A DNA stretch of 64,000 nt from Salinicola halophyticus (GCF_003206695.1 NZ_PZJN01000003.1:517323-581322); one strand, 5' to 3'. Numbered from the stretch's first letter, positions 26,250 to 36,914 are shown. Made by a program: numbers and translations. The notes: generated by a model not told the origin, from the letters alone.

Positions 26250-27641
26250 TCAGAACAGGCGATTCAGGCCGTTCTGGGCGGCGATTCGGTACGCCTCGGC
26301 CATGGTGGGGTAATTGAACGTCGTATTGATGAAGTAGCGCAGCGTGTTGGCCTTGCCCTTCTGCTGCATGATCGCCTGACCGATATGCACGATCTCCGAA
26401 GCCTGATCGCCGAAACAGTGGATACCCAGGATTTCCAGTGTCTCGCGATGGAACAAAATCTTGAGCATCCCGGCGGTATCGCCGGTGATCTGCGCACGCG
26501 CGGTATCCTTGAAGAACGCCTGGGCCACTTCGTAAGGCACCTTGGCCTCGGTCAGTTCGCGCTCGGTCTTGCCCACGGAGCTGATCTCGGGAATCGTGTA
26601 GATCCCGGTGGGAATATCGTCGACGAACCGGAAGTCCTCGCCCAGGAACTCGTCGCTGGCGCTGCGACCCTGATCGTAGGCTGCACTGGCCAGACTCGGC
26701 CAGCCGATCACGTCCCCAACCGCGTAGATATGCGGGATCGCCGTGCGATAGTGATCGTCGACCTGGAGCTGGCCGCGACCGTTGGCCTCCAGCCCGATGT
26801 TCTCCAGTCCCAGTTCGTCGGTGTTGCCGGTACGCCCGTTGGCCCACAGAAAAGCATCGGCACGCAGGCGTTTGCCCGACTTGAGGTTGACCACCACCCC
26901 TGCCTCGTCGCCTTCGACGCTCTGGTACTCCTCGTTGTGGCGAATCAGCACGCCGTAATTGCGCAGCTCATAGGAGAGCGCATCGCTGATCTCGTCGTCG
27001 AGAAAGGAGAGCAGACGGTCGCGGTTATCGATCAAATCGACCTTGACGCCGAGACCGGAAAAGATCGAGGCATATTCCGAGCCGATCACGCCGGCACCAT
27101 AGATGATCAGTGTTCGCGGCGTGTGTGACAGCCCCAGAATGGTGTCCGAGCAGTAGATTCGCGGATGGCGAAAATTGACGTCGGCCGGACGGTACGGCCG
27201 CGAACCGGTGGCAATCACGAACTGCGGCGCGCTGAGCTCTTCCGATCCCTCATGGTTGTCCCGGATCACCACGGTATGCTCGTCGCGGAAATGCGCGACG
27301 CCGAAGAATAGATCGATCCGATTACGGGCGTAGAACTTGGTACGCAGCTCGACCTGCTGGTCGATCGTCACGCGCGAACGCTCCAGCACCTTGGGAAACG
27401 AGAACCAGCGCGGCTCGCCGATATCGCGGAACATGCGGTTGGTGTTGAACTGCATGATCTGCTTGACCTGATGTCTCAGGGCCTTGGAAGGAATAGTGCC
27501 CCAGTGGGTGCAGTTGCCGCCGACCGAAGACTGCTTTTCGATGATCGCGACGCGCTTGCCGTGCTTCGCCGCATTGATCGCGGCGCTTTCGCCCGCGGGG
27601 CCCGAGCCAATGACCACGAGGTCATAGTTGTGAACTGCCAT
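26250..27641 (-). CDS. sthA: Soluble pyridine nucleotide transhydrogenase
   Basis: SthA is a cytoplasmic flavoprotein that moves reducing equivalents between NADPH and NADH, usually oxidising excess NADPH. The 463-residue protein has the FAD motif [12 protein letters not shown], the SthA-specific [17 protein letters not shown] in which the second redox Cys of lipoamide dehydrogenases is replaced by Thr, NAD-binding [13 protein letters not shown], and the [21 protein letters not shown] block. Length and motifs match E. coli SthA. It lies 83 nt downstream of nqrM on the same strand and could be read from the nqr transcript. Confidence 0.97.
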   Translation of the reverse strand: MAVHNYDLVVIGSGPAGESAAINAAKHGKRVAIIEKQSSVGGNCTHWGTIPSKALRHQVKQIMQFNTNRMFRDIGEPRWFSFPKVLERSRVTIDQQVELRTKFYARNRIDLFFGVAHFRDEHTVVIRDNHEGSEELSAPQFVIATGSRPYRPADVNFRHPRIYCSDTILGLSHTPRTLIIYGAGVIGSEYASIFSGLGVKVDLIDNRDRLLSFLDDEISDALSYELRNYGVLIRHNEEYQSVEGDEAGVVVNLKSGKRLRADAFLWANGRTGNTDELGLENIGLEANGRGQLQVDDHYRTAIPHIYAVGDVIGWPSLASAAYDQGRSASDEFLGEDFRFVDDIPTGIYTIPEISSVGKTERELTEAKVPYEVAQAFFKDTARAQITGDTAGMLKILFHRETLEILGIHCFGDQASEIVHIGQAIMQQKGKANTLRYFINTTFNYPTMAEAYRIAAQNGLNRLF

Positions 27642-27724
27642 TTGCTTCGCCTACTCCTTACCCGATGGCTGGTACGATCTTATGAGCTCGTGACGTCAAC
27701 AAGCGCCCCCGGTCTTTCCGGCGC

Positions 27725-27982
27725 TCAACGCTTGACGGCGTTGTAGCCCAGGTCCGCGCCGCGGTTTTCATCGCTGCGGCGACGAGCGCCGACGACATTC
27801 TTGCGGCTCTCTTCCTCGCAGACTTCGTCGTTACCGCCGCAGATCTCGCAGCCACTCTTGAGTCCGAGCGTATTGAGACCGCCACAGGATCCGGCGATGG
27901 GCTTGTTCCCGAGGATGACGCCAATCGCCATGCCGGCTACCAGCAGCAGCATGATGGCAAAGGCCAGAATCCAGATCGTCAT
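27725..27982 (-). CDS. nqrM: Na+-NQR maturation protein NqrM
   Basis: NqrM is a small membrane protein needed to assemble Na+-NQR, apparently by delivering iron to the Cys-ligated site between NqrD and NqrE. The 85-residue product has one N-terminal membrane helix (about 3-26) and four conserved-looking cysteines in GSCGGLN, GCEICGG and EVCEEE. Its ATG overlaps the apbE stop as ATGA, making it the last gene of the nqrABCDEF-apbE-nqrM operon. Its presence supports a functional Na+ pump. Confidence 0.95.
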   Translation of the reverse strand: MTIWILAFAIMLLLVAGMAIGVILGNKPIAGSCGGLNTLGLKSGCEICGGNDEVCEEESRKNVVGARRRSDENRGADLGYNAVKR

Positions 27983-29034
27983 GACTGATTCTCCTTATCC
28001 GAATCTTTGAAATAACCTTGAAACGCCGTGGAGACCCGCGTTTCGAAGCCTTCCGCCGTCTTGACGACGAGATAGACCGCCAGGTTCTCGCGCTCCGCCA
28101 GGGCGTAGCCCGCATCGGGACCCAACACGTCGATTGCCGTGGCCAGCGCATCGGCCGTCATGCAATCCGAAGTGATGACCGTCACCGAAACCAGATGGTG
28201 CGTGATCGGCCGCCCGGTTCGCGGATCGATGGTGTGCGAGTAGCGCTTGCCATCGCTTTCGAAATAGTTGCGATAGTCGCCCGAGGTCGCCACCGCCGAG
28301 TCGTCAAGTTCAATGATACGCTGCACGCTACGTTCATTCGAGACCGGTTTTTCCACCGCGATTCGCCACTTCTCATTACCTGGCTTATCGCCGCGCGTTC
28401 GAATCTCGCCGCCGACTTCGACCAGGTAACGATCCACGTCGAGATCGTCCAGCGCCCGGGCGGCCGCATCGACGCCGTAACCCTTGGCGATGCCGGATAG
28501 ATCGACGTAGACCGGCTTGGTCTTGGTCAGCCGATTGCCATCGAGTTCGAGCGCCTTGTAGTCGACTTCCTTCAACGCCTTGGCGATATCATCGTCGGCG
28601 GGCACTCGATCAGGGTGCCGGTCCGGCCCGAAACCCCACAGATTGACCGCAGCGCCGACCGTGACATCGAAGGCGCCATTGGACATGTCGCCCACGCGAA
28701 TCGCCTCTCGGACGACTTCTGCCGTCTGCGGAGACAGCTCGAAAGGCTTCCCCACCGGCGACTGATTGAAGCGGGACAGTTCGGAATCGGGTTTGTAGGT
28801 CGACATCAGGTGGTCGACATGGTGCAGCGCATCCTTGACCGACTGCTCGATCCGGGCCAGCTGCTCATCGTCGTAATCACCATAGAAGGTGATATGGAAG
28901 CCGGTGCCGAAGATCGGGCCTTCCAGCCGATAGGACTGAGGTTCGCGCTCGCACCCGGTCAGCAGTACGAATAGCAACAGGGCCAATCCCAGAAGGATCG
29001 GCCCTGTTACTCGGCGCTCGAGCCGTGGGATCAT
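27979..29034 (-). CDS. apbE: FAD:protein FMN transferase ApbE
   Basis: ApbE attaches FMN from FAD covalently to Thr residues of periplasm-facing proteins, here NqrB and NqrC. The 351-residue product has a lipoprotein signal with lipobox LLTGC near residue 28, [30 protein letters not shown], and the metal/FAD-binding [11 protein letters not shown]. Its ATG overlaps the nqrF stop as ATGA, so it is produced with its substrates. Its location in the nqr operon explains its target without other evidence. Confidence 0.96.
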   Translation of the reverse strand: MIPRLERRVTGPILLGLALLLFVLLTGCEREPQSYRLEGPIFGTGFHITFYGDYDDEQLARIEQSVKDALHHVDHLMSTYKPDSELSRFNQSPVGKPFELSPQTAEVVREAIRVGDMSNGAFDVTVGAAVNLWGFGPDRHPDRVPADDDIAKALKEVDYKALELDGNRLTKTKPVYVDLSGIAKGYGVDAAARALDDLDVDRYLVEVGGEIRTRGDKPGNEKWRIAVEKPVSNERSVQRIIELDDSAVATSGDYRNYFESDGKRYSHTIDPRTGRPITHHLVSVTVITSDCMTADALATAIDVLGPDAGYALAERENLAVYLVVKTAEGFETRVSTAFQGYFKDSDKENQS

Positions 29035-30263
29035 CCGCCGAAATCATCCAGCATGATGTTTTCGGGTTCGACGCCCAGATCGGTCAGCATCTTGATCACC
29101 GAGGCGTTCATCATCGGCGGCCCGCACATGTAGTACTCGCAGTCTTCGGGAGCCGGGTGATCCTTGAGATAGTTCTCGTAGAGCACGTTGTGGATGAACC
29201 CGGTAGCACCTTCCCAGTTGTCTTCCGGCTGCGGGTCCGACAGTGCCAGGTGCCATTCGAAGTTCTCGAATTCCTCGGCGAGCTGATCGTACTCTTCGTT
29301 GTAGAACGTCTCCCGCCAGGAGCGCGCGCCGTACCAGAACGACATCTTGCGCGAAGACTCAAGCCGCTTGAGCTGGTCGAAGATGTGGCTGCGCATCGGC
29401 GCCATGCCCGCACCGCCACCGATGAAGATCATCTCTGCCTCGGTATCCTTGGCGAAGAACTCTCCGAACGGCCCCATCACAGTGACCTTGTCACCCGGCT
29501 TCAGACCGAACACGTAGGTCGACATCAGCCCCGGCGGATGGCTCGACTTCGGCGGTGGCGTCGCGATACGAATATTGAACTTGAGAAGCCCTTTCTCCTC
29601 GGGATAGTTCGCCATCGAATAGGCGCGGATCACCTCTTCGTCGCTCTTGTGGGAGACATTGAACAGGCCGAACTTCTCCCAGTCGCCGCGATACTCCTCC
29701 TCGATATCGAAGTCGGAGAACTTGACGTCGTAGGGCGGCGCCACCAGCTGGACGTAGCCACCGGCACGGAACGCCACTTCTTCACCTTCCGGCAACTTGA
29801 GGTTCAGCTCCTTGATGAACGTGGCGACATTGGGATTCTCGGTAACCTCGCACTCCCACTTCTTGACGCCGAAGACCTCGTCGGGAACGCGGATCTTCAT
29901 GTCCTGCTTGACCGGCACCTGGCAGGAGAGACGCCATCCTTCCTTTCTCTCGCGCAGCGTGAAGTGCGACTCTTCGGTCGGCAGAATCGAGCCGCCGCCG
30001 TCACTCACCTGACACTTGCACTGGGCGCAGGAACCGCCGCCGCCGCATGCCGACGAGAGGAAGATGCCGTTGGCTGCCAGGGTCTGGAGCAGCTTGCCTC
30101 CGGCCTGAGTCGTTACCGTATTGTCGGGATCGCCGTTGATCTCGATCGCCACGTCACCGCTACTGACCAGCCGGCTGCGCGCGGCCAGAATGACCGCTAC
30201 CAACCCCAGCACGATCACGGTGAACATGACGACGCCGAGCACGATGATGGATGTATCGACCAT
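29031..30263 (-). CDS. nqrF: Na+-NQR subunit F (NADH:quinone reductase, FAD and 2Fe-2S)
   Basis: NqrF takes electrons from NADH into the Na+-translocating quinone reductase. The 410-residue protein has an N-terminal membrane helix (about 4-26), a ferredoxin-type 2Fe-2S domain with [14 protein letters not shown], the FAD-binding [11 protein letters not shown] motif and the NAD-binding [15 protein letters not shown] region, ending MLDDFGG. All redox ligands are present. It follows nqrE after 62 nt, the largest internal gap of the operon, and overlaps apbE by 4 nt. Confidence 0.98.
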   Translation of the reverse strand: MVDTSIIVLGVVMFTVIVLGLVAVILAARSRLVSSGDVAIEINGDPDNTVTTQAGGKLLQTLAANGIFLSSACGGGGSCAQCKCQVSDGGGSILPTEESHFTLRERKEGWRLSCQVPVKQDMKIRVPDEVFGVKKWECEVTENPNVATFIKELNLKLPEGEEVAFRAGGYVQLVAPPYDVKFSDFDIEEEYRGDWEKFGLFNVSHKSDEEVIRAYSMANYPEEKGLLKFNIRIATPPPKSSHPPGLMSTYVFGLKPGDKVTVMGPFGEFFAKDTEAEMIFIGGGAGMAPMRSHIFDQLKRLESSRKMSFWYGARSWRETFYNEEYDQLAEEFENFEWHLALSDPQPEDNWEGATGFIHNVLYENYLKDHPAPEDCEYYMCGPPMMNASVIKMLTDLGVEPENIMLDDFGG

Positions 30264-30325
30264 GTCGGATTCCTATTTCCTTGTTGCGTTGACGTCGTTG
30301 CCCCGAGCCAAGCGCTGCCTTGACT

Positions 30326-30946
30326 TCAGAGCTGAATGCCGGAGAAGGACATGAAGCCCAACGACATCAGACCCGCCGTGATGAAGGTGATGCCGAGGCC
30401 CTGCAGGCTACCCGGCACATCGCTGTACTTGAGCTTCTCACGGATGCCCGCCAACGCCATGATCGCCAGCGCCCAGCCGGCACCGGCGCCCGCACCGTAG
30501 ACCACCGACTCGCCGAAGGTGTAGTCGCGCTGCACCATGAACAGCGATGCGCCCATGATCGCGCAGTTGACGGTAATCAACGGCAGGAATACACCCAGCG
30601 CGTTGTAGAGCGAGGGCACGAACTTATCGAGGAACATCTCCAGAATCTGGACGATCGCCGCGATGACACCGATATAGCTCAACAGCCCCAGAAAGCTGAG
30701 ATCGATATTCTCGGCACCCTCGAGACCGGTCCAGGTGAGAGCGCCCGCTTTCAGCAGATAGGTCAGAATCAGGTTGTTGACCGGCACGGTGATCGTCAGC
30801 ACCACCACGACCGCGATACCCAGGCCAATAGCCGAAGATATCTTCTTGGAAACGGCCAGAAAGGTACACATGCCGAGGAAGAACGCCAGCGCCATGTTCT
30901 CGACGAAAACCGCCTTCACGAACAGGCTGAGATAGTGCTCAAACAT
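30326..30946 (-). CDS. nqrE: Na+-NQR subunit E
   Basis: NqrE is an integral membrane subunit which, with NqrD, holds an iron centre and forms part of the Na+ path. The 206-residue protein starts [22 protein letters not shown] and has six hydrophobic helices, with the conserved Cys in [10 protein letters not shown] and VNCAIMGAS. The ATG at 30946 gives the family start; an in-frame codon 12 residues earlier encodes unrelated Arg/Pro-rich sequence. The start overlaps the end of nqrD by 8 nt. Confidence 0.97.
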   Translation of the reverse strand: MFEHYLSLFVKAVFVENMALAFFLGMCTFLAVSKKISSAIGLGIAVVVVLTITVPVNNLILTYLLKAGALTWTGLEGAENIDLSFLGLLSYIGVIAAIVQILEMFLDKFVPSLYNALGVFLPLITVNCAIMGASLFMVQRDYTFGESVVYGAGAGAGWALAIMALAGIREKLKYSDVPGSLQGLGITFITAGLMSLGFMSFSGIQL

Positions 30947-31619
30947 TAGCGGTCTCCTTGATCTTGGCCTTGCTGTTGGCAACGATTCGGTACTCGGTCT
31001 TCTCGACCTGCTCCGGGTTGAGCGAACGCAAAATCCAGATCAGCAGGCCGATGACGAAGAACGCGGACGGCGGCAGCAGCATCAGTCCGTTGGGCACGTA
31101 CCAGCCGCCATTCTGGACGGTCGGCAGAATCGTCAGACCGAACACGCTACCGGAACCCAGCAGTTCGCGGATGAAGCCGACGATCAGCAGAATCACCGCA
31201 TAACCGAGGCCGTTGCCGACACCGTCCAGGAAGCTCATCACCGGGCCGTTCTGCATGGCGTAGGCTTCGGCGCGCCCCATGACGATACAGTTGGTGATGA
31301 TCAACCCGACGAACACCGACAGCTGCTTGGACATGTCATAGGCATAGGCCCGCAGGACCTGATCGACCACGATGACCAGCGAGGCGATGATGGTCATCTG
31401 CACGATGATCCGGATCGACGAGGGAATGTGATTGCGGATCAGCGAGACGAACATGCTGGAAAAGGCCGTGACGGCAATCACCGCCAGCCCCATGACCAGC
31501 GACACGCTCATCGAGTTGGTCACCGCCAGGGCCGAACAGATCCCCAGCACCTGCAGGGCAATGGGGTTGTTCTTGAAGACCGGTGACAGGACGATGTCTT
31601 TTACGGAGTCCGTAGCCAT
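30939..31619 (-). CDS. nqrD: Na+-NQR subunit D
   Basis: NqrD pairs with NqrE in the membrane. The 226-residue protein begins [15 protein letters not shown] and has six hydrophobic segments, with Cys in [12 protein letters not shown] and [15 protein letters not shown] 31619 is chosen over the GTG at 31625 because GGAGG lies at normal distance upstream and the GTG is part of the overlap with the nqrC stop. The last residues overlap nqrE. Confidence 0.97.
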   Translation of the reverse strand: MATDSVKDIVLSPVFKNNPIALQVLGICSALAVTNSMSVSLVMGLAVIAVTAFSSMFVSLIRNHIPSSIRIIVQMTIIASLVIVVDQVLRAYAYDMSKQLSVFVGLIITNCIVMGRAEAYAMQNGPVMSFLDGVGNGLGYAVILLIVGFIRELLGSGSVFGLTILPTVQNGGWYVPNGLMLLPPSAFFVIGLLIWILRSLNPEQVEKTEYRIVANSKAKIKETANV

Positions 31620-31621
31620 CT

Positions 31622-32398
31622 TCACGCTCCTCCTTGGGAATCGCCGTGGAATCGGGCGAGATAGGGGGCATAGCCGCCTTCGCTCAGCCAGAACCGCAAC
31701 ATGTTGGTGACACCTCGACTGGTGAGCGAGGCTCCGGACAGCGCATCGACTTCATATTCGCCGCTGGCACCGCCTTTCACGAGTTGGATCTGAGGATCCT
31801 GGAAATCGCCGTCCTCGTAGATCTTCTTGCCTTCCCACTTGGCCTTCCAGCGCGGATTGTCGACCTCGCCGCCGAGTCCCGGCGTCTCCGACTGGTCGTA
31901 GTAGGATAGACCCACGATGGTATTGCCATCACCCCGCACGGACAAGAAGCCTTCCATCAGCCCCCACAGCCCCTGGCCGCGAATTGGCATGACGATCTGC
32001 TCCGGGTCATCGGGGTTGCCGACCAGATAAACCGTGGAGAAATTCTCCTGACGGCCGATACCGGCGATATCGTCGTCGCCCGACAGCGTGCGCGAGGTGG
32101 CCGGATCCCTGGCGGCATCGAACTGATCGTAGCTGCCCGGATCCAGATCCTCGGAATATTCGCCGGTCTCGAGATTGACCACGCGCGGCGTGATCAGCTC
32201 GGCGTACTTCTCTTCGACGTCGTCACCCGGCTTGTAAAGCTGGGTCACCTGTAGAATGTTGCTCTTGCGATCGAGCTCCTGATTCTGCACCTGCTTCGGC
32301 TTGAGAACCACGGCAGCAGAAGAGACGACCACCGAGCAGATCACACAGAGTGAGAACGCGACGATCAGCGTCTTCTTGATCGAGTTGTTGCTCGCCAT
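31622..32398 (-). CDS. nqrC: Na+-NQR subunit C (covalent FMN)
   Basis: NqrC carries an FMN bound covalently to Thr on the periplasmic side and relays electrons. The 258-residue protein has one N-terminal helix (about 10-32) and the flavinylation motif [17 protein letters not shown] near residue 225, with the target Thr. Its ATG overlaps the nqrB stop as TGATG. The ApbE that modifies it is encoded downstream in the same operon. Confidence 0.97.
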   Translation of the reverse strand: MASNNSIKKTLIVAFSLCVICSVVVSSAAVVLKPKQVQNQELDRKSNILQVTQLYKPGDDVEEKYAELITPRVVNLETGEYSEDLDPGSYDQFDAARDPATSRTLSGDDDIAGIGRQENFSTVYLVGNPDDPEQIVMPIRGQGLWGLMEGFLSVRGDGNTIVGLSYYDQSETPGLGGEVDNPRWKAKWEGKKIYEDGDFQDPQIQLVKGGASGEYEVDALSGASLTSRGVTNMLRFWLSEGGYAPYLARFHGDSQGGA

Positions 32399-33633
32399 CA
32401 GACAGCCTCCTTCTCGGCGGGCGCCAGCGCGGCCAGGCGTTTGCGACGACGCTTGACGTTGGCCTGCACGAAGATGTGATCAATCAGCGGCGCGAACAGA
32501 TTGGCAAATAGGATGGCCAGCATGATGCCCTCGGGGAAGGCCGGATTGACGACGCGAATCAGTATCGTCATCACGCCGATCAGCGCACCGAAGATCAGCT
32601 TGCCACGATTGGTCATCGACGCCGACACCGGATCGGTCGCCATGAACACCATGCCGAAGGCGAATCCGCCCAGCACCAGATGCCAGTACCACGGCATCGC
32701 GAACATCGGATTGCTGTCGGAGCCAACCAGATTGAACAGCGAGGCAGTGAAGATCATGCCGAGCATGACACCCGCCATGATGCGCCAGGATGCGATCCGC
32801 GTCAGCAGCAGCACCGCCGCGCCGATCAGGATCGCCAGCGTCGAGGTTTCCCCCACGGAGCCCTGGATGAAACCGAAGAAAGCATCCCACCAGCTGTACT
32901 GCTGGTGGAGCCCGTCCATGCCGTTGAGCGAGGCGTTGGACAGTGCCGTGGCACCGGTAAAGCCGTCGGCGGGCACCCATACGCTGTCACCGGAGATCTG
33001 CGCCGGGTAGGCGAAGTAAAGGAAGGCCCGTCCGGTCAGTGCCGGGTTGAGGAAGTTCTTGCCGGTGCCACCGAAGATTTCCTTACCGATCACCACACCG
33101 AAGCTGATGCCAAGCGCCACTTGCCATAAAGGGATCGTCGCCGGCAGCGTCAGCGCAAAGAGCACCGAGGTGACGAAGAACCCCTCGTTGACCTCGTGGC
33201 CACGCTTGACGGCGAACAGCACTTCCCAGAAACCACCGACCAGGAAGGTCACCAGATAGATCGGCAGGAAGTAGGTCGCCCCCAGCACGAAGTTGGCCCA
33301 GATGCTGCCGGGATCATGGCTTCCCGCCAACGCCATGGTCAGGACTTCACGCCAGCCGCCAATGGCGCTGAAGCCGTCGGCGATGGCCAGATTGGCCTGG
33401 TAGCCGGCGTTGTACATGCCGAAGAACATCGCCGGGAACGTGCAGGCCCAGACCGTGATCATGATGCGCTTCAGGTCGATCCCGTCGCGCACGTGGGTCA
33501 TGCTCTTGGTGACGCTGGGCGGCGAATAGAAAATCGTATCGACCGCCTCATACAGGGCATAGAACTTCTCGTACTTGCCGCCCTTCTCGAAATGAGGCTC
33601 CAGCTTGTCGAGCGTATTGCGAATCCCCATCAT
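32398..33633 (-). CDS. nqrB: Na+-NQR subunit B (covalent FMN, riboflavin site)
   Basis: NqrB is the large membrane subunit with covalent FMN and riboflavin and is central to Na+ transport. The 411-residue protein starts [19 protein letters not shown], has about ten membrane helices, and shows the flavinylation motif [18 protein letters not shown] 33633 overlaps the nqrA stop by one base; a longer frame into nqrA was rejected. The basic C-terminus ([10 protein letters not shown]) is probably cytoplasmic. Confidence 0.97.
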   Translation of the reverse strand: MMGIRNTLDKLEPHFEKGGKYEKFYALYEAVDTIFYSPPSVTKSMTHVRDGIDLKRIMITVWACTFPAMFFGMYNAGYQANLAIADGFSAIGGWREVLTMALAGSHDPGSIWANFVLGATYFLPIYLVTFLVGGFWEVLFAVKRGHEVNEGFFVTSVLFALTLPATIPLWQVALGISFGVVIGKEIFGGTGKNFLNPALTGRAFLYFAYPAQISGDSVWVPADGFTGATALSNASLNGMDGLHQQYSWWDAFFGFIQGSVGETSTLAILIGAAVLLLTRIASWRIMAGVMLGMIFTASLFNLVGSDSNPMFAMPWYWHLVLGGFAFGMVFMATDPVSASMTNRGKLIFGALIGVMTILIRVVNPAFPEGIMLAILFANLFAPLIDHIFVQANVKRRRKRLAALAPAEKEAV

Positions 33634-34982
33634 CAGGCCTCTTTCTCGATCATGGTCAGGTTGTCGCGCAAGATGGGACCGTACTCGTACTTGCCCGGGC
33701 ACACATAGGTGCACAGCGAAAGGTCTTCCTCATCCAGCTCCAGGCAGCCGAGCTCCATGGCCGCTTCGATATCGCCGACGATCAGGGCACGCAACAGCTG
33801 CGTCGGCATGATGTCCAGCGGCATCACCTTCTCGTAGGCGCCAATCGGCACCATCGCACGCTCGGAGCCGTTGGTCGACGTATTGGGCGCGTAGTTGGGC
33901 AGGCCCAGGAATTGAGAAACATAGATTCCCATGACCGAATGGCGGTTGCGACCTGGCGACAGCCAGCCCATGAACGCGCGCTTGTTGCCCTCTTCCAGCA
34001 GCGAGAACTGGCGATGGAAACGGCCCAGAAACTGACGACTACCTTCGCACTGGGTACCGCCGAAGATGGACCCGGAGATGACGCGCGTATCCTCCGGCTT
34101 CTCGATCTCGCCTTCGAGCAGCTCTTCGCTGCTGGCGCCCAGACGCGTCCGCACCAGGCGCGGATTGGTAGCTCGCGGGCCGCCGATGGCGATCACGCGG
34201 GTCGGATCGAAACGACCTTCGGCGAAAAGCTTGCCGATGGCGATCACGTCCTGGCAGTCGAGATGCCACACCTGACGCTGCAGACCGACCGGCGACAGAT
34301 AGTGGATATGCGTACCCACCAGCCCCGCCGGATGTAGCCCTTCGAAGCCCTCGGCCTGCACCCCTTCCAGATCGTCGCCCGGCAGTTGAGCGTTGCCACG
34401 GCGAGTCACGAAAACCTTGCCCGGCGTCAGATGGCGGATCACCTCGAGTCCGTGGCGGAAAGCGTCACTGTCGGCATCGATGATCAGCTTGGGGTCGGCC
34501 GCCAGCGGGTGCGTGTCGATCGCGGTCACGAAGATATCCGCAGGCACCGCGTCGAGTGCCGGCACCCGCGAGAAAGGCCGAGTGCGCAGCGCCGTCCAGA
34601 AGCCGGATTCGACCAGTTGATCGACGACCTGCTGCCTCGAGAGCGAGGACAGCCCGTCCGCCCCGTAGGCCGTGAACGTCTCGCTCTGCTCTTCCTCGTC
34701 GAGCTTGATGACCACCGACAACAGGCGACGCTTCTCGCCACGATGGATGGCGACCACTTCTCCAGCGCCCGGCGCGGTAAAGCGAACGCCCGCCACTTTC
34801 TTGTCGCTGAACAACACCTGGCCCCGCTTTACGCGATCGCCCTCGCGGACCTCCATGGTCGGCCTCATGCCGACGTAGTCGGACCCGAGCAGCGCGACGT
34901 GGCGCACGGCGCGCCCCTCGTCGAGACGCTGTTCGGGCGCCCCGGCGACGGGAAGGTCCAGGCCTCGTTTGACTTCGATCAT
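33633..34982 (-). CDS. nqrA: Na+-NQR subunit A
   Basis: NqrA is the peripheral cytoplasmic subunit, without redox cofactors, that is implicated in quinone binding. The 449-residue protein starts [14 protein letters not shown] and shows the family segments [24 protein letters not shown] and [13 protein letters not shown]. It is the first gene of nqrABCDEF-apbE-nqrM, with overlaps or short gaps to the end. Upstream there is TTGACG near 35040-35035 but no good -10 partner. Confidence 0.97.
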   Translation of the reverse strand: MIEVKRGLDLPVAGAPEQRLDEGRAVRHVALLGSDYVGMRPTMEVREGDRVKRGQVLFSDKKVAGVRFTAPGAGEVVAIHRGEKRRLLSVVIKLDEEEQSETFTAYGADGLSSLSRQQVVDQLVESGFWTALRTRPFSRVPALDAVPADIFVTAIDTHPLAADPKLIIDADSDAFRHGLEVIRHLTPGKVFVTRRGNAQLPGDDLEGVQAEGFEGLHPAGLVGTHIHYLSPVGLQRQVWHLDCQDVIAIGKLFAEGRFDPTRVIAIGGPRATNPRLVRTRLGASSEELLEGEIEKPEDTRVISGSIFGGTQCEGSRQFLGRFHRQFSLLEEGNKRAFMGWLSPGRNRHSVMGIYVSQFLGLPNYAPNTSTNGSERAMVPIGAYEKVMPLDIMPTQLLRALIVGDIEAAMELGCLELDEEDLSLCTYVCPGKYEYGPILRDNLTMIEKEA

Positions 34983-35286
34983 AGTCTCGCCCAGTTGTCG
35001 AATCTGATGGCAATAAGGAAAAAGGTTCGACGGACGTCAAGCATGTCCTCTCAGCGGCACCCAAGGAAGCGGCAACAGGAGAAGACCTCACGGAATCCGA
35101 AGACTTTTCTTATCAGAAAGGGTGACTTCCATGGTCCTGGAACTCGATGGACCACGCCGAAAAACGCGCACCAGTATAATGATCCGGGCCGCGGAAGACT
35201 ACTCGCCCACACGCCACCCCGGCTGCCAGATAACGAAAAAGTCTCGACATCGCCGAGACTTTTTAGACTAAAGTTTAATGGACGAG
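34983..35286. other. Spacer between nqrA and gap
   Basis: Both neighbours are on the minus strand, so this 304-nt spacer should hold the gap terminator (described separately) and the nqr promoter. No gene was found. AGTATAAT occurs at 35173-35180 on the plus strand without a partner -35, and its reverse gives TATACT on the minus strand, also unpaired. Confidence 0.5.
35236..35264 (-). terminator. Rho-independent terminator of gap
   Basis: The inverted repeat AAAAAGTCTCG / CGAGACTTTTT, with a 7-nt loop, lies 23 nt after the gap stop codon. It is symmetrical and could act in both directions. It separates gap from the nqr operon. Confidence 0.85.
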
Positions 35287-36738
35287 TCAAGCCGTGGCGG
35301 GGAGATACCGGTGGCAGACGCGCGACATGTACTGCAGGATCCGCACCACCTGGCAGCTGTAACCGAACTCGTTGTCATACCACACGTAGAGCACCGCCTG
35401 CTTGCCGTCGGCGATGGTCGCCTTGGCGTCCAGGATCCCCGCATGACGGTTGCCGACGAAGTCCGATGACACCACTTCCGGCGAATCGACGTAGTCGATC
35501 TGCTTGTGCATCGGCGAGTGCAGCGCCATCTGGCGCAGGTACTCGTTGAGCGCCACGCGGTCGGTCTCCCTCTCCAGCGACAGGTTCAGAATCGCCATCG
35601 AGACATTGGGTGTCGGCACCCGAATCGCGTTCCCCGTCAACTTGCCCGCCAGCGCCGGCAGCGCCTTGGCGACCGCCTTGGCCGCACCGGTCTCGGTCAG
35701 CACCATGTTGAGAGGCGCGCTGCGGCCGCGACGATCACCCTTGTGGTAATTGTCGATCAGGTTCTGGTCGTTGGTATAGGAGTGCACGGTCTCGACGTGG
35801 CCGTGCAAGATGCCGAACTCGTCGTCGATCGCTTTCAGCACCGGCACGATAGCGTTGGTCGTGCACGATGCCGCCGAGACGATGCGGTCGTCTTCGCCGA
35901 TGGCCTGGTGGTTGATACCGTGAACGATGTTCTTGAGATCGCCCTTGCCCGGTGCCGTCAGCAGCACCTTGGCCACGCCTTTACACTCCAGGTGCTGTGC
36001 CAGCCCTTCCCGGTCGCGCCACTTGCCGGTGTTGTCGACCACGATCGCGTTGTCGATGCCATAAACGGTGTAGTCGATCTCGGCCGGCGAATCGGCATAG
36101 ATGATCCGGATATAATGGCCGTTGGCGATCAGTGCGTGGTTGTCATGATCGATATCGATCGAGCCGGAGAACGGACCGTGGACCGAATCGCGGCGCAGCA
36201 GGCTGGCCCGTTTTTCGAGGTCGTCGCCGCTGCCGCGTACGACGATGGCCCGCAGCCGCAGCAGATTTCCGCCGCCGGCCTTCTCGATCATGATCCGCGC
36301 CAGAATACGGCCGATACGTCCGAAGCCGTAGAGCACCACGTCCTGTGGCTCGCCGCCCATGCCGCCGCTGTCGTGCCCGCCGACGATATCGGCCAGCTCG
36401 CGCTCGAGAAACGCCACGACGTCGGTTTCACCGGAATTCTTGAACGCCACGCCCAGCCGACCGATATCGATATGCGCCGGCCCCAGCTCCATTTCGCTCA
36501 TGGCGCGCACCATCGGCAGCGTCTCAGCGATGGAGAGCTCGGTTCCCTCGACCTTGCGGACATAACGGTGATTCTTGAGGATCCGAGTGACGGAGCGATT
36601 GATCAACGAACGTCCGAATAGCGAAGGAATGACGTTGTACTGACGATAGAGCTTGCCGAGTAGCGGAATCATCTCTTCCGCGCGAGCTTCGTTGTCCTGC
36701 CACTCCTGGAAGACGTTATCGAGCTGTTCCTGACTCAC
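35287..36738 (-). CDS. Glyceraldehyde-3-phosphate dehydrogenase, long form
   Basis: This enzyme interconverts glyceraldehyde 3-phosphate and 1,3-bisphosphoglycerate. The 483-residue product has the NAD-binding VVLYGFGRIGRILAR beginning near residue 135, catalytic Cys in SAASCTTNAIVP, His in VETVHSYTNDQ, and the C-terminal YVWYDNEFGYS. About 130 residues precede the usual start of GAPDH; Pseudomonas has a similar long form beside mfd. GTG 36738 is chosen because GAGAGG stands 7 nt upstream; sequence before it contains DNA repeats. Whether it runs in glycolysis or gluconeogenesis cannot be read from the sequence. A HexR-like palindrome upstream suggests control by Entner-Doudoroff intermediates. 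Confidence 0.93.
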   Translation of the reverse strand: MSQEQLDNVFQEWQDNEARAEEMIPLLGKLYRQYNVIPSLFGRSLINRSVTRILKNHRYVRKVEGTELSIAETLPMVRAMSEMELGPAHIDIGRLGVAFKNSGETDVVAFLERELADIVGGHDSGGMGGEPQDVVLYGFGRIGRILARIMIEKAGGGNLLRLRAIVVRGSGDDLEKRASLLRRDSVHGPFSGSIDIDHDNHALIANGHYIRIIYADSPAEIDYTVYGIDNAIVVDNTGKWRDREGLAQHLECKGVAKVLLTAPGKGDLKNIVHGINHQAIGEDDRIVSAASCTTNAIVPVLKAIDDEFGILHGHVETVHSYTNDQNLIDNYHKGDRRGRSAPLNMVLTETGAAKAVAKALPALAGKLTGNAIRVPTPNVSMAILNLSLERETDRVALNEYLRQMALHSPMHKQIDYVDSPEVVSSDFVGNRHAGILDAKATIADGKQAVLYVWYDNEFGYSCQVVRILQYMSRVCHRYLPATA

Positions 36739-36752
36739 AAGCGGGCCTCTCT

Positions 36753-36787
36753 GGTCGAATGGGCGGGTCGAATTTTGGGGGTCGAAT
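36753..36787. repeat. GGTCGAAT repeated three times in the gap leader
   Basis: GGTCGAAT occurs at 36753-36760, 36766-36773 and 36780-36787, giving periods of 13 and 14 bp. The array begins 15 nt before the gap start codon, so it would be transcribed as ATTCGACC repeats in the leader. A slippage origin or a binding site are both possible. Confidence 0.65.
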
Positions 36788-36848
36788 TGATCGATCGGGC
36801 CGTTGACCAATCCTTGCCGGAAGCGTCGAGCTGGCTAAAAACCCGATT

Positions 36849-36878
36849 ATTATCCGCACTCTACAGAACACACCGCAA
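36849..36878 (-). promoter_or_regulatory. Candidate gap promoter
   Basis: On the minus strand TTGCGG (36878-36873) and GATAAT (36854-36849) are 18 nt apart. The -10 matches five of six consensus bases. Transcription would start near 36842, giving a leader of about 100 nt that contains the GGTCGAAT repeats. Confidence 0.45.
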
Positions 36879-36899
36879 TCTCCCCGTAGTCGCAGAAGC

Positions 36900-36914
36900 T
36901 GTAGTTTCACTACA
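36900..36914. promoter_or_regulatory. HexR-like operator palindrome
   Basis: TGTAGTTTCACTACA is a perfect dyad of TGTAGT and ACTACA around TTC. It fits the HexR site TGTARTNNNAYTACA described for many gammaproteobacteria, where HexR senses 2-keto-3-deoxy-6-phosphogluconate and controls gap, pyk, edd and zwf genes. It lies 22 nt upstream of the proposed gap -35 box and 145 nt before mfd. The rest of the 36739-37058 spacer holds only the gap promoter and leader repeats. Confidence 0.65.
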
